A DNA stretch of 64,000 nt from Sclerodactyla briareus (lineage: Eukaryota > Echinodermata > Holothuroidea > Dendrochirotida > Sclerodactylidae): NCBI GenBank assembly GCA_026419785.1, contig JAODTK010005821.1, positions 1-64,000 of the forward strand, given 5' to 3'. The position numbers and the translations under genes are program-made. Below are positions 1 through 11,329 of the stretch, piece after piece (within the stretch, counting starts at the first letter, position 1; every line of letters starts with the position of its first letter). A model generated the notes under the pieces. The model was not told the origin of the DNA. It was given only the letters and a program-made list of their open reading frames with translations, and made no database searches.

Positions 1-2289
1 ATGCTTTGAGGGAGTTTAATATTGATTTTCAGTTAGGATTTCAGAGGCACTCTGGCCGTTTGGGCCTTTGCTGGTTGGGATTGTACCTTTGGCGTTGGTC
101 ATTGTACCCTCTACTGTCCCCAATAGGTTTCCACATGCCCACGCCATTCTGAGTTGTATTATAGATGTAAATTGTCAATTAAGGCTCATTTGGATTCTGG
201 AGAACCCCGTCTTGCCTCATGAACTCATATTTTATCTACTACGATACTTATCGTACCAGTACCAAATATTTGTATATAATACCCTGTTGTACATATTTCC
301 CCCAATTTTGTTCCCCCTTTCCCTGTACATATTTCCTAATTCCTAATTACTAGCTATTATCGGTTATTTACTGTCCATTCGATGTTCATAACTAGAGACT
401 CCTATTTTTAGGGCTATGCGGCAAATTGGGTTTGCCCGTCCCCTTTGTAGTTCGGAAGTGTCCCTCTGACTCTGTGTCAGTTGCTTTTGGCAGTTAGTAC
501 ATATTTACTGTGTTTTGGAGAACTGCATTATATTATTGTGCCTTGAGGCGGTAACATGTAGCCTAGATTAGCGATTTACTTTCAATTCTCTTCCCTTGTT
601 CCCACCCAGTGACCGTGACACTTAGCCATAAAACATTAGCTATAACACCAGTTGTAACCAGGCTGGATAGCCCTACTAACTTTGTTTAATTATTTTCTCA
701 ATATAAAAATGCATTGTCATTTCTTGTCCTAAATTAGTTGAAATAGTAATTAGTTGATGACCAACTCTATACCCAAGACCTTGGAAGAAGCCAACTGTCT
801 GAAGTACAGATTTTGGCAACTCTGTTATTATTTACTTATATTCTGTTTGGATCTCTGACTCCATTCAGATGAATTGTTGTTGTTCCGGCCCCATAACTTG
901 GAGGGGTGAAATGCTCCACTGGGGAGGGAGACGGCCTGGACTGGGGGTTTAAGGAGGGGACCAACGCAGGAACGCAGGGCCTCCACCTAGTCAAGCACTA
1001 GGTGCGTGAACCTATGTTCTATGCCAACCTGCTGAGGGGGGTTAGGCGCGACTGTGGCTACTACCGAACCTAGAGGTCATCACCGATCTTGGAGGGCGAC
1101 GCCATCACGTACCACTGGGAGGCTCCATATATTTAGATATAGTGATGCAAGGGCGGTCCTTGTTAAAGCCCCATGTATTATTTATCGTTATGTTTAATGG
1201 ATGTTAAGCACATGTAATGTATTGTGTGTTTCTTATAGCCTAGTGAGTGAGTTCCCAGCAATACAGGTCTCAACTGGTCATATTCCGGCAGATTTTGTGT
1301 GTCAGGCATTGTTTCTTGCTAGTATGTAACTGTACTACAGGGATCTAAGCGGCATCCTCGAAACCCCGCTGCTTCAAAATCGTAGGGTGTCTTGGGGCGC
1401 GGCGTTAACAAAAATTATTATGAGATCTGCCCAATTGCTATAGGCTGTTCACAAATTCTTTAAGTTAATTTTTAATAAACTCTCTCAAACCTTAAGTTTG
1501 GCCAACCTATATAATTTCTAAATTTTTTTGTGACTGGAATAGATCGTCATACCTTCTAAAGTCGACACAGAGCCGCCGTTCTGTACGCCATTGCAACATA
1601 TGTTTACAGGGCCGATATGGGGTTCGTCTTGTACTGGCTCCATATTTAACTTTCTGTTTTTTTCTTTTTTTTTTTTTCTTTCGTTATTGTTTGTTTCCCC
1701 TGAAGAAATACTTTTTGGTTTTTATGTTTAGTCCTTTTCAGTTGTGTCAGTTTTTGAAATATTTTAGGTGTCTTCTGCTTCGGATTGCTAAATGGATGTT
1801 TGCAATAGAGGTTATTTCCAGCTTGCTAGGAGGTGTAGCCTACTGTGTTAGTAACTAGGATAGGGTACTCTACTTAGGTACTAGCCTTGTTCTATGTTGG
1901 TAATAACTGTTCCTGAGGGTTGTCCTACCTGGTCTAGCTGAGTTCGTCTAGGTAGTTCAGAGTGGGTTGTTAGGCTTTTTTATCTTTGTTTATCGCCAAA
2001 TATTGGGAACTTTCTTGTGGTACACATTGTAGTATTTTCTAGTTAGGATTCAGCCCAGCCATGTGTCATAAATGTGGCATTCTGTTCTTGCCGCTGTTGT
2101 TATTGCTGTTTATTGCATGTGGTTTTCTTTGTCCAGACAGTGTTGCATACATTGTGCACTTAAAAATTTACCCACTTTAGCCTTGTGTACAACCCCACCC
2201 CATAGAAGTTACATATGCATGCTTGGGAGTTTCCAAAGTGATTCCAAAAGGAAGGATAGCATACTCCTGTCTATAGCCTGCTAATCATG
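1..2289. other. No recognisable gene
   Basis: I see no coding exon I can support here. There is a pyrimidine tract rich in T around 1650-1690. A GC-richer block at about 880-1410 (with words such as ggggtttaagg and a geneless GC patch) could be old transposon sequence, but I cannot assign a family. Confidence 0.5.
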
Positions 2290-2510
2290 GTATAGCAGCT
2301 AGTGATCTGGATAAGGCCAACGCTTTTAATAGTACGCTTACCAGTGTTCTTCTTAGGAGGATGTAGAAACTCTCCAATACTACCTATACAGGAACCCGTG
2401 TGCTACAAAATGGCTGACATAAATATCACATCTGTTGGTTAGACCATCGTCAGAAGGGTCCCTTACTTAGGACCTCCAAAGCTGATAACATTAACCTATG
2501 GGTCTTAAAG
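2290..2510 (+). mobile_element. LINE fragment, linker before the reverse transcriptase
   Basis: Reading 2297-2360 gives a peptide containing SDLDKANAFNSTF followed by VF. This matches the stretch between endonuclease and reverse transcriptase in many invertebrate non-LTR retrotransposons, where a KA-x-x-N-x-x-F-x-S-V-F motif is typical. It joins directly to the tandem reverse-transcriptase copies that start at about 2511. Frames are broken in several places, so it is a dead copy. No endonuclease domain was recognised upstream. Confidence 0.55.
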
Positions 2511-3885
2511 AGTTGGTCACTGTCATTGCTCCTGTAATTAGCCATTCATTCTAGCTATCTATAAATGGGCATCTGCCTGAAGATTGAAGTAACTGCAAAT
2601 ATGTTACCCATTTATAAGGATGGCGAAAGCTCACTGTCTATAGCAAATATCGCCCAGTCTCATTTGTATTCGTTGCAAGTTACTATGGAACATATCTCAG
2701 CTCAAATCTTATGCGACATTTCGAGTCATACAGCATTCTCCAGCCGACAACACGCCTTTAGAAGTACCATAGCTTTGAGCCACAGCTTGTATGCGTTTGG
2801 AAGTATTGGGCATTGTTTAGATGTTAATGAACAAGTTGATGTGTTCTTCCTCAACTGGATTTTGAGAAGGTGTCTGGTGCTGGTCCCCATGAACTGTTGA
2901 AAACAAAATTACATACACTTTTTGTTTCACAACAGATCCTACGCTGTGTGGATGACGTCCTCTCTCGAGTTGGTCACTGTCATTGCTCCTGTAATTAGCC
3001 ATTCATTCTAGCTATCTATAAATGGGCATCTGCCTGAAGATTGAAGTAACTGCAAATATGTTACCCATTTATAAGGAGGGCGAAAGCTCACTGTCTATAG
3101 CAAATATCGCCCAGTCTCATTTGTATTCGTTGCAAGTTACTATGGAACATATCTCAGCTCAAATCTTATGCGACATTTCGAGTCATACAGCATTCTCCAG
3201 CCGACAACACGCCTTTAGAAGTACCATAGCTTTGAGCCACAGCTTGTATCCGTTTGGAAGGATTGGGCATTGTTTAGATGTTAATGAACAAGTTGATGTG
3301 TTCTTCCTCAACTGGATTTTGAGAAGGTGTCTGGTGCTGGTCCCCATGAACTGTTGAAAACAAAATTTACATACACTTTTTGTTTCACAACAGATCCTAC
3401 GCTGTGTGGATGACGGTCCTCTCGAGTTGGTCACTGTCATTGCCCTTGTTAAGTAGCCATGCATTCAGCAATCTGATAACTGTGGGCATCTGCTGAAGAT
3501 TGGTAACTGCACAATATGTTTTACCCATTTATAAGAGGGCGAAAGCTCACTGTCTTATAGCAAATATCGCCCAGTCTCATTTGTATTCGTTGCAAGTTAC
3601 TATGGAACATATACTCAGCTCAAATCTTATGCGACATTTCGAGTCTCCAGCATTCTCCAGCCGACAACACGCCTTTAGAAGTACCATAGCTTTGAGCCAC
3701 AGCTTGTATGCGTTTGGAAGTATTGGGCATTGTTTAGATGTTAATGAACAAGTTGATGTGTTCTTCCTCAACTGGATTTTGAGAAGGTGTCTGGTACTGG
3801 TCCCCATGAACTGTCGAAACAAAATTACATACACTTTTTGTTTCACAACAGATCCTACGCTGTGTGGATGACGGTCTCTCTGAAT
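2511..3885 (+). mobile_element. LINE reverse-transcriptase fragment, three tandem copies of 457 bp
   Basis: Copies begin at 2511, 2968 and 3425, each with agttggtcactgtcat. Reading each copy across its frame slips gives peptides typical of a non-LTR (CR1/Jockey-like) reverse transcriptase. In order these are VIAPVISH, then LPIYK followed by a GE-S-L segment, an ANxRP-like word, MEHI with SNLMRHFES, QHAFR, LDVNEQVDVFFL, and VPHELLKTKLHT. In the family these are the fingers region, the QHGFR motif, the region before the first catalytic Asp and the VPHxLL motif. The catalytic YADD box is not present, because each copy stops shortly after an ILRCVDDVL segment. Copies 1 and 2 are nearly identical and copy 3 has more small indels. 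The 111-codon ORFs here are partly out of the true frame. The exact clade is uncertain. Confidence 0.75.
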
Positions 3886-5039
3886 GGGAGCATGTAGTTA
3901 TCGTAAACAGTTCAAGAGCCATTCTTTCCTTTCCTTTTTTCATATAATAAAGTACAATGGTCATGCAAGAAATATCTTTAAACTGGCACAATGAAAGAGG
4001 ACCATGTCAACAACCCAACCAAAGTTTATAGTCGATCAGCGTATGATGTTTGTTAGGGCGGATTCCGCGAATGCGCATGCACTACGAACCGCATTAGCAC
4101 GCAATAGGATCGTTCCAATCAAATGCGGCAAAACTATCTATATTTCAAGTTTCGATTTTTTCGGCAAGCACAAGTAGGGGATGAAGCGTCACTCCATCTG
4201 GGAATAAACAGTCGAGACTACAAATTCAGCTGACTTTGACTCGAACTTCGACATAACTTTAGTCGAGGACTGTTTGAGGCAGACTAAACAATAGTAAGGC
4301 CGCAAGCGCCAAGGCAACCCCTATAGGTTAGTGGTTCATTCATATTCAAACAACAAAACAAGTAAATCTATTGGATTGTGGGGTACTCTGACCAGCTGCT
4401 GTTAGAGCAAAATTAGCGGATGGCTGGAGCTCGCTAGCGCGAGACAGGCAACCAATCAGAACACAGTATTCACAATAACGGATGGAATTGAGAATAGCAG
4501 CATGAACCGAAATAACTTATTGCGGGTATGGATCTTCCGTTGGTGTGATCTATTACAAGCCAGCCTAATTATTTTTCGTCGATGAGCGGGTTTTACGAAA
4601 CGGCTAAAAATAGAGAAGAGGATGCAGGAGCAATAACGTGATGTGCAATCCCCTCTACTTTAATGTAATCTGTAAAGTTCGACCTCACAGAGTACACACC
4701 AATCATTGTGTATGGGTTATTGATGGAATGGACAATGTTAAACGCGGCATTTACACGAAGGATTATATTACTGTGGTCCATGTGTGGAAAAAGAAATAAA
4801 TGGATTAGATAATAAATAAGAAATGAAATAAATAAATAAATAAATAATAAATAAATAAATAAATAATAGTTTCACTCCATTTGTTTCAACTGCCTTAAAA
4901 ATAAATGCACCATTATCGCATCTGGACTAATCATCATATGCTAAAATTTGCAATTGTGTTGAAACACTTAAGGTCGGCGAAGCAGTGCCTATTCGTAAAA
5001 AGGCGTTTCGTTTTGAGTACCGGTAGGCCCATTTAGTAA
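3886..5039. other. No recognisable gene; contains an (AAAT)n tract
   Basis: Apart from the microsatellite at about 4827-4866, which resembles the 3' tails of family M copies further on, I see no exon or named element in this stretch. Confidence 0.5.
4827..4866. repeat. (AAAT)n microsatellite
   Basis: Nearly pure aaat/aata repeats. Similar tracts close family M copies at about 6815-6830 and 10243-10335, so this one may mark the end of a decayed retroposed copy. Confidence 0.85.
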
Positions 5040-5149
5040 GTTTCTAATTTTATGTATGGCCTGCGTGCGCAACAATCATGTAGGTCTGCTTTGTACGCTT
5101 TCTGTTTTCATGCTTCATAAAGGGAACGGATATTCTCGGGCTAACATAA

Positions 5150-5500
5150 CGTACCAAATATTCGAATCATGTGTGCAGTTTATGAGCAAGAAGCGCAACC
5201 AATGGCGGGCGTGGTTTATGGAGGTACGAGGGGGCGTCGTTACCACCAACTTGACGCGGGCCCTTTCTCCGTTCATGCACAAAAAAAAGGTCATCACTGC
5301 TATCGACTGCCTATACCAATTACCAACTCCACCAACTTTCATCCAGGGGGGAAAATGTGTCCAATTATTGGAAGAAAACGTTTTGTTCTGTAAATAATGG
5401 GCGGTGTAGTATTTCATATGTTTTGCCACTTAAAAGGGAGAGATTTGCGAGAAACCAGCTAAATCTGACAGATACGCACATACAAGCACATGCTTGGAAA
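5150..5500 (+). repeat. Family R dispersed repeat, copy 1
   Basis: This begins near attcgaatcatgtgtgcag and matches 6833-7110 in the same orientation over most of its length, including atgagcaagaagcgcaacc and gtcatcactgctatcga, with scattered indels. It lacks the X-box-like palindrome found in copies 2 and 3. No protein is evident; the ORFs here are in shifted frames of the repeat. Confidence 0.75.
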
Positions 5501-5509
5501 TTGTGACTT

Positions 5510-6194
5510 CATCAACAGAAACATTTGGAATTGTTGTTATGTCATTTGTGTTAACTATTCGTTTTTGCTGAAATCCTCACATGATTGTAAACAGCCCTTT
5601 TGTATCAGTTGGCAGTAAAAGTTAATGCACCGGTTCACCCATAGACTTTTTCGTAAATAGCTTCTCGCAATGAATTGTGGTCTAGCTCAGGGGGCAAATT
5701 AGGCAAACTATGGAAGCAAATAGGAATTTCAGCAGTTAATTGATTTTTTCCTGGCGAAAACACATTCCAGACAGATTTGTCACAATAAAGATGTAAAAAA
5801 TTATCGGGAACAACATACTAAATTTTGAGAGAATATGCACAGACAATAAGAAAATATTGAAATTTACCAATTTTTCCAATATAGGTAAATTACCACAAAA
5901 CTGCCCTGAAGTATCCCAGCATGCATCAAAACTATCCCACCATGCACCGTAACATGCTATTTGCGAAAAGGCTTACGGCATAAAGATACAAGGAAGGCCA
6001 AGTGAACTGGGTGGGGCGAACACAGAACTTTCCCTCCCCGGTAAAAATGGATATTTTAATATGAAGAATGGATTAAATTGAGCGAAAATGAATCAGAAGT
6101 GAAAACTGCCAGAATTCCCAAATTTGTGTTGCTTGAAAGACGCATCTTTGTTTTTTATTCCTTGACGAAGTCAGAGGAATCTATGCAGTCATGA

Positions 6195-6267
<73 letters not shown>

Positions 6268-6830
6268 GACGCCTGCGTGTAACACGATAACTCGAGCCCA
6301 CTGATGTAGAAAGCTCATACGTGGCATGTGTGTTCCATGATGAGTACACGAACCCGATTGTTTGTTGGTCGAGGTCAAGGTCATCTGAGGTCACCAAGGT
6401 CAAAGTCCCCCTGCGAACCTTGTAAACACAATCCAGAACGGTTGGATCCGATCAAGTTGAAACTTGGTGTATACCTTTCTAATGGGGAGTACAGGAACCC
6501 TATTGATTGTTATTGGTTCAGGTCGGGGTGAAGTTTGGTCCACCATAGACAATTTGTGAAAAGTCATATTTTAGCCAATTTTGGCTTTGTAACACGATAA
6601 CTCGACCCCTCGAAAACTCGATAACTTTTAGCTTTCTGGTTGCAAGTCCTTTGCATTCACGATTTGATGACCTATTTTAAAAACAAACTATATACAGTAG
6701 TGAAATTTGGGTAACCTTCTGAGACTCTCCTGTTATTTAGTTCTATTTGTTCTTGTTCAATAGCATTTAGATGTGTATAGGAATGGGACTAGGATGTTCA
6801 AATTGATGTTGTTGAATGAATAAATAAATT
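5510..6830 (+). repeat. Family M repeat, copy 1 (one internal module)
   Basis: The left part (about 5510-6160) matches 16160-16480. Then come a (GT)n tract, one ~312-bp module (about 6281-6594) containing gtcaaggtcatctgaggtca, and a right part (about 6640-6820) that matches 10060-10260 and 16480-16650. The right part ends in aataaataaatt. A 3' end in short A-rich repeats resembles LINE- or SINE-type retroposons, but no reverse-transcriptase-derived or tRNA-like part was recognised. Confidence 0.7.
6196..6263. repeat. (GT)n microsatellite
   Basis: About 34 uninterrupted GT units inside family M copy 1. The His-Thr ORFs on the minus strand are translations of this tract. Confidence 0.98.
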
Positions 6831-6832
6831 TT

Positions 6833-7240
6833 CGAATCATGTGTGCAGTTTATGAGCAAGAGCGCAACCACTGGCGGTCGTGGTTTATGGTAGGGTACGA
6901 GTGGGGGTCGTTACCACCAACGCTAATGAGGGCCTCATACGTTTATGCACAAAAAAGGCCATCACTGCTATCGACCACCTACCAAGTCCGCCAACTATCA
7001 TCTAGAGGGGAAATATGTCCAAATATATGTGGCCACCTGAAAGTAGAGATATTTGCGAAAAAACCAGCTAATTCGTACGGACAAAAGCATATACAAGCAC
7101 ACGCACGCACACACCACACATGAATACTTTCACCATAGGGTACCTCAGTGGATAGTTCTTACCCACCCTGTTACCAGAGAAAGAACCGTTGCTACGGCAA
7201 CCAGCAACAGCAAAATAGGGGAAATGGCAAATTGACGACG
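6833..7240 (+). repeat. Family R dispersed repeat, copy 2, with X-box-like site
   Basis: The first 270 bp match copy 1 in direct orientation, and the whole matches 11380-11660 in inverted orientation. At 7188-7202 it carries gttgctacggcaacc, close to the RFX-binding X-box (GTTGCCATGGCAAC). It sits directly after the A-rich end of family M copy 1, so it may have inserted into or beside that element. Confidence 0.75.
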
Positions 7241-7639
7241 ATAGGTGCGTTTTGTTGTCTGTTAGATATCTGTTGAATTTTTCACCTATACCGACGGCCA
7301 TAATTACTGAAATTGAGGACACATCGATTGTTGGTCAATTATGCACTTTTTGTGCATATTTCCGGCGTTTTTTCAAATGAAATTTCACCTGTATCGGCGG
7401 CTATTTTGATGGCCTTTTTCAGCCAGTGGCATATAACCACCGATTTTGCCGCAATTTCATGTTTTGTGTGTATTCCCCGCATACTATGGGATTTTATTTT
7501 TTCTGGCGGCCATTCTCAAAGTTGGCGGCCATTTGAGCCGCCATCTTGATTTTCTGAAAATGTTAACATGCCAAACCGATTTGGGCCTACATCCCTAATA
7601 ATCATTTGGAAGTTGAGAGACCCGTGAGAAAAGTCGATA
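7241..7639. other. Repeat-derived spacer
   Basis: No gene is seen. The words tttgtgcatatttccggcg and gcggccat recur inside this stretch, which looks like diverged repeat sequence leading into the module array. Confidence 0.4.
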
Positions 7640-9990
7640 TTTTGGCCATTCCTAATTGTAACACATAACTCGCCCCCACCCTGGATAAATGAAGCTCATA
7701 CTTGGTATGTGTTTTCCCCATGATGAGTACATGAACCCTTTGTTTTGGGTCAGGTCAAGGTCATCTGTGGTCCACCAGAGGTCAAAGTCTGAAAACTTGT
7801 AAACCGCGATGGTCCAGAATGGTTGGTCCGATCAAGTAGAAATTTGGTGTATAGCTTTTTTTTATGGGGAGTACAGGAACCGTATCGTTTTTGGTTCAGG
7901 TCGGGGTGAATTTTGGTCAGAAATAGAAGATTTGTGAATAGTCGATATTTTCCATCGCCATTTTTTGCTGTAAACCTATACTCGATCCCACTTGATAGAT
8001 GAAGCTCATACATTGGTTTGTGTGTTCCCCATGATGAGTACTGACACTAAATTTGTTTTGGGGTGTTTTGGTCAGGTCAGAGGTCACTGTGGTCCACCAG
8101 AGGTCAAAGTCTGAAAACTTGTAAACACGATAGGTCCAGAATGGTTGGTCCGATCAAGTAGAAATTTGGTGTATAGCTTTTTTATGGGGAGTACAGGAAC
8201 CGTATCGTTTTTGGTTCAGGTCGGGGTGAATTTTGGTCAGAAATAGAAGATTTGTGAAAAGTCGATATTTTCGCCATTTTTGGCTTGTAGGCTAAACACG
8301 ATAACTTGACCCTAACTGGATAGATGAAGCTCATACTTAGTATGTGTGTTCCACATGATGAGTACATGACCCTATTATTTTGGTTCGGGTCAGAGGTATA
8401 TGAGGTTACCAGAGGTCAAAGTCTGGAAACCTTGTGAACATGATAAGTCCAGAATGGTTGGTCCGATCAAGTTGAAATTTGGTGTATAGCTTTCTTATGG
8501 GGAGTACAGAAACCCTATTGTTATTGGTTCAGGTCGGGGTGAATTTTGGTCAGAAATAGAAAATTTGTGGAAAGTCGATATTTTGGCCATTTTTGGCTTG
8601 TAGGCTAAACACGATAACTTGACCCACCGGGATGGATAAAGCTCATACTTGGAATGTATGTTTCCCATGATAAGTACATGGACCCTATTGTTTTGGGGTC
8701 CGGTCAGAGGTTCATCTGAGGGTCAAAGTCTGACAACTTGTAAACACGATAAGTCCAGAATGGTGGTCCGATCAGTTGAAATTTGTGTATAGCCTTTCTT
8801 ATGGGGAGAGTACAGGAACCACTGTTGGGTAAGGTCGGGGGTGAATTTTGGTTCAGAAATAGAAAATTTGTGAAACGTCGATATTTTGGCATTTTGGCTT
8901 GTAGGTAAATACGATAATCGGACCCACCGGGATGGATAAGCTCAGACTTGAAATGTATGTTTCCCATGATAAGATACATGGACCCTATTGTTTTGGGGTC
9001 CGGTCAGAGGTCAAAGTCTTGGAACCTTGTAATCACGATAAGTCCAGAATGGTGGTCCGATCAGTTGAAATTGGTGTATAGCTTCTTATGGGGAGTACAG
9101 GAACCCTTTGTTTTATTGGTTCAGGTCGGAGGTGAATTTTGGTCAGAAATAGAAAATTTGTGAAAGTCGATCTTTTGGCCATTTTGGCTTGTAGGCTAAA
9201 CACGGATAACTTGACCCAATGGATAGATGAAGCTCAATACTTAGTAGGTGTTGTCAACTGAGAGTTAAATGAACCCTATCGTTTTGGGGTCAGTCAGAGG
9301 TCACCAGAGGTCAAAGTTGAAAGCTGAAACACGATAAGTCCATAATGGTGGTCCGATAAAGTAAATTTGGTGGTATTTTTTTTTTTTTAGCTTCCTTACG
9401 GGACACCCAAGCCATTTTTGGCCTTGTAAAACACGATGACTCGACCATACCTGGGATGAATGAAGCTTGGAAAAATACTGTTTCCCATTGATAAGTAAAT
9501 GGACCCATGGTTGTGGGGTCCGGTCAGAGGTCATCTGAGTCATCTGAGGTCACCAGAGGTCAAAGTCTAAAAACCTTGTAAACACGGTAAGTCCAGAATG
9601 GTTGGTCTGAGCGGGTTGAAATTTGGTAGGTAGCTTTCTTATGGGTAATACATGACCCCATGCTGGTTTTCGATGAGTCGTGGTGAATTTTGGTCAAAAA
9701 AAAAATCTGGGTGAAAAAGTCCAATATGTTGGCTATTTTGGCTGTTAAACACGATAACCCACCTGCAGGGATGAGCCTCATACTGGGTGTGTGGTTCCCT
9801 CATGATGAGTACCTGAACCATATGTTTTTGTGTCAGGGCAGAGGTCACTGAGGTCACAGAGGTCAAAGTCTGAAAAAACTTGGAAATTTAGGTGTAGCTT
9901 TCTGATCAAGAGTACAAGACCCTATTGGTGGGTTGGGAAAAATGTGAAATTTTGTAGGACATTATGTTGTTCATAAGGAGTGGTTACAAT
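7640..9990 (+). repeat. Tandem array of about eight ~312-bp family M modules
   Basis: A landmark close to aacacgataactcgaccc recurs near 7660, 7972, 8295, 8607, 8907, 9197, 9430 and 9747, mostly 290-323 bp apart. The 9197-9430 unit is shortened by deletion. Each unit also carries gatgagtacatgaaccc, accagaggtcaaagtctg, gataagtccagaatggt and ttatggggagtacagg. Units differ by many 1-3 base indels. Small ORFs in the array are not conserved between units, so coding capacity is unlikely. Confidence 0.9.
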
Positions 9991-10059
9991 TTCCACCATT
10001 TACCTTGTTTCTGGCTATAGGTTGTCAGGAAGAGTCAAGCAATCACTAATCACTCTTGG

Positions 10060-10345
10060 CTTTCTGGTTGCAATTCCTTGTGCATTGAGGATTTGAGGTG
10101 TTTTGAAAACAAAACCTATAGGTCACAATAGGTGAAATTTGGGCAATCTTATGAGCTCTGTCTGTTATTCAGTTCTATTTGTTCCTTCCATAGCATTTAA
10201 ATGGGTATAGGAGTGGGACTAGGGGTGTTCAATCGATGTTGTTGATGAAATATTAAATAAATGAATAAATAAATAAATTAAATAAATAATAATAAATAAA
10301 TAAATAAATAAATAAATAAAAAATAAAATAAAGAAATAATTATAA
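10060..10345 (+). repeat. Family M right end with (AAAT)n tail
   Basis: This matches 6640-6820 and 16480-16650 (for example ggctttctggttgcaa and tgggactaggggtgttcaa) and ends in about 90 bp of aaat repeats. It closes the copy that contains the eight-module array. Confidence 0.75.
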
Positions 10346-11119
10346 TATGGATGGAAACAGTTCCAAATAGCGGCGATTCGATCCAACACGGTCTATGGAG
10401 TGTCTGAGGTGGATTGATGGGACCTCTCCTTAGCTCACGGACTATAAACAACTCGACTAATAAAACACCAAATATCTTATTGGCCCTTCCTGACCGATAA
10501 ATGAGATAACGAAAGTACAACCTTCTTTGACAATGACATTACCATGAGCTGTTCTTTTTTTTTTATAACATTTAATTTGAAGCTATACAAACATCTATGT
10601 TAATAAAAACGAATCAGGAGATCCACTCACACGTCATACATGATCGAAATGTTTATTGGGGGTTATCCATTTGTGGGCCATCTGTTGCAAGTTACAGAAT
10701 GTACTAGTTACAAGGATACAAGTAAGTGTTGTAGTTCCTACTGTTGAGCGGGCCCTACACGGTATACCAAAACAATAATAACAACCATGTCAAACAATAA
10801 CGACAACGCCCGGCCGGCCGGCTCTGACAGTTGATATCGCAGTATACAACAACAACAGCGTATGGCAGGCTAGGCTGCAGTCAATATACGGTTGGACCGT
10901 TGTGGAGCCGAGGCCTCGGCCTAGAAAACAGTGTGAAATCAATCCCAAGTCTGGTCTATTTTTATGAACGTTAATAATCCCTGACCACATTCACAGAGAT
11001 TGTGAAGTCTAGTGGGTCCGAAAAGCACGAATGTACAGTTACGAACATCGTAAAAAATGCCAAGCGGAGAATCAATTGAAGAGTGGGGTAGGCTTAAAAC
11101 GTGAAATTCGGAAGCCATC
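10346..11119. other. Intergenic; upstream region of the ChaC-like exon
   Basis: No exon is supported. The stretch holds a T-run near 10556 and a GC-rich patch at about 10805-10830 (cccggccggccggctc) that could belong to a promoter. No TATA box was identified close to the ChaC start. Confidence 0.4.
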
Positions 11120-11251
11120 GTGTGGTATTGCGGTTACGGATCTTTAATATGGAAGCCGAATTTCGAATCTATCAGAAGAAAATCGGCTACGTTGAAGGTT
11201 TCGTGCGTAATCTGGCAGGGTTTGTGTTCACCACAGAGTATTGCTGGCTCG
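11120..11251 (+). CDS. CHAC2: ChaC-like gamma-glutamylcyclotransferase, first exon (CHAC2-type)
   Basis: ChaC enzymes are cytosolic and cleave glutathione into 5-oxoproline and Cys-Gly. The exon starts with ATG and reads MWYCGYGSLIWKPNF, which aligns with the N-terminus of CHAC2 (MWVFGYGSLIWK) and contains the GYGSL substrate-binding loop. Further on, in shifted frames, it gives GYVEGFVR, then WQG, then HHRG before a good donor (tcg|gtaagc). The family has GYxxxxxRRFWQGSTDHRG at this point. Thus about three frame slips lie in 130 bp of otherwise well matched sequence. Either the assembly has indels or this is a pseudogene. The second exon with the catalytic Glu was not found in the window. 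The start is preceded by gccatcgtg, with a purine at -3. Confidence 0.75.
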
Positions 11252-11329
11252 GTAAGCCTAATTATTTTAATAATGATCGAGACAGTTGTCCACAACTTCT
11301 AGCCTGTTCTAGCCTAACTTCTACTAAAA

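Noticed and set aside
2817-3991. Minus-strand ORFs over the 457-bp repeats
   Set aside because: They are antisense to the LINE reverse-transcriptase segment, which explains the open frames.
6155-6403. His-Thr repeat ORFs on the minus strand
   Set aside because: Translations of the (GT)n microsatellite.
7640-9990. CRISPR-like regular array
   Set aside because: Units are ~312 bp with diverged whole-unit similarity in an animal genome; no short identical repeats with unique spacers.
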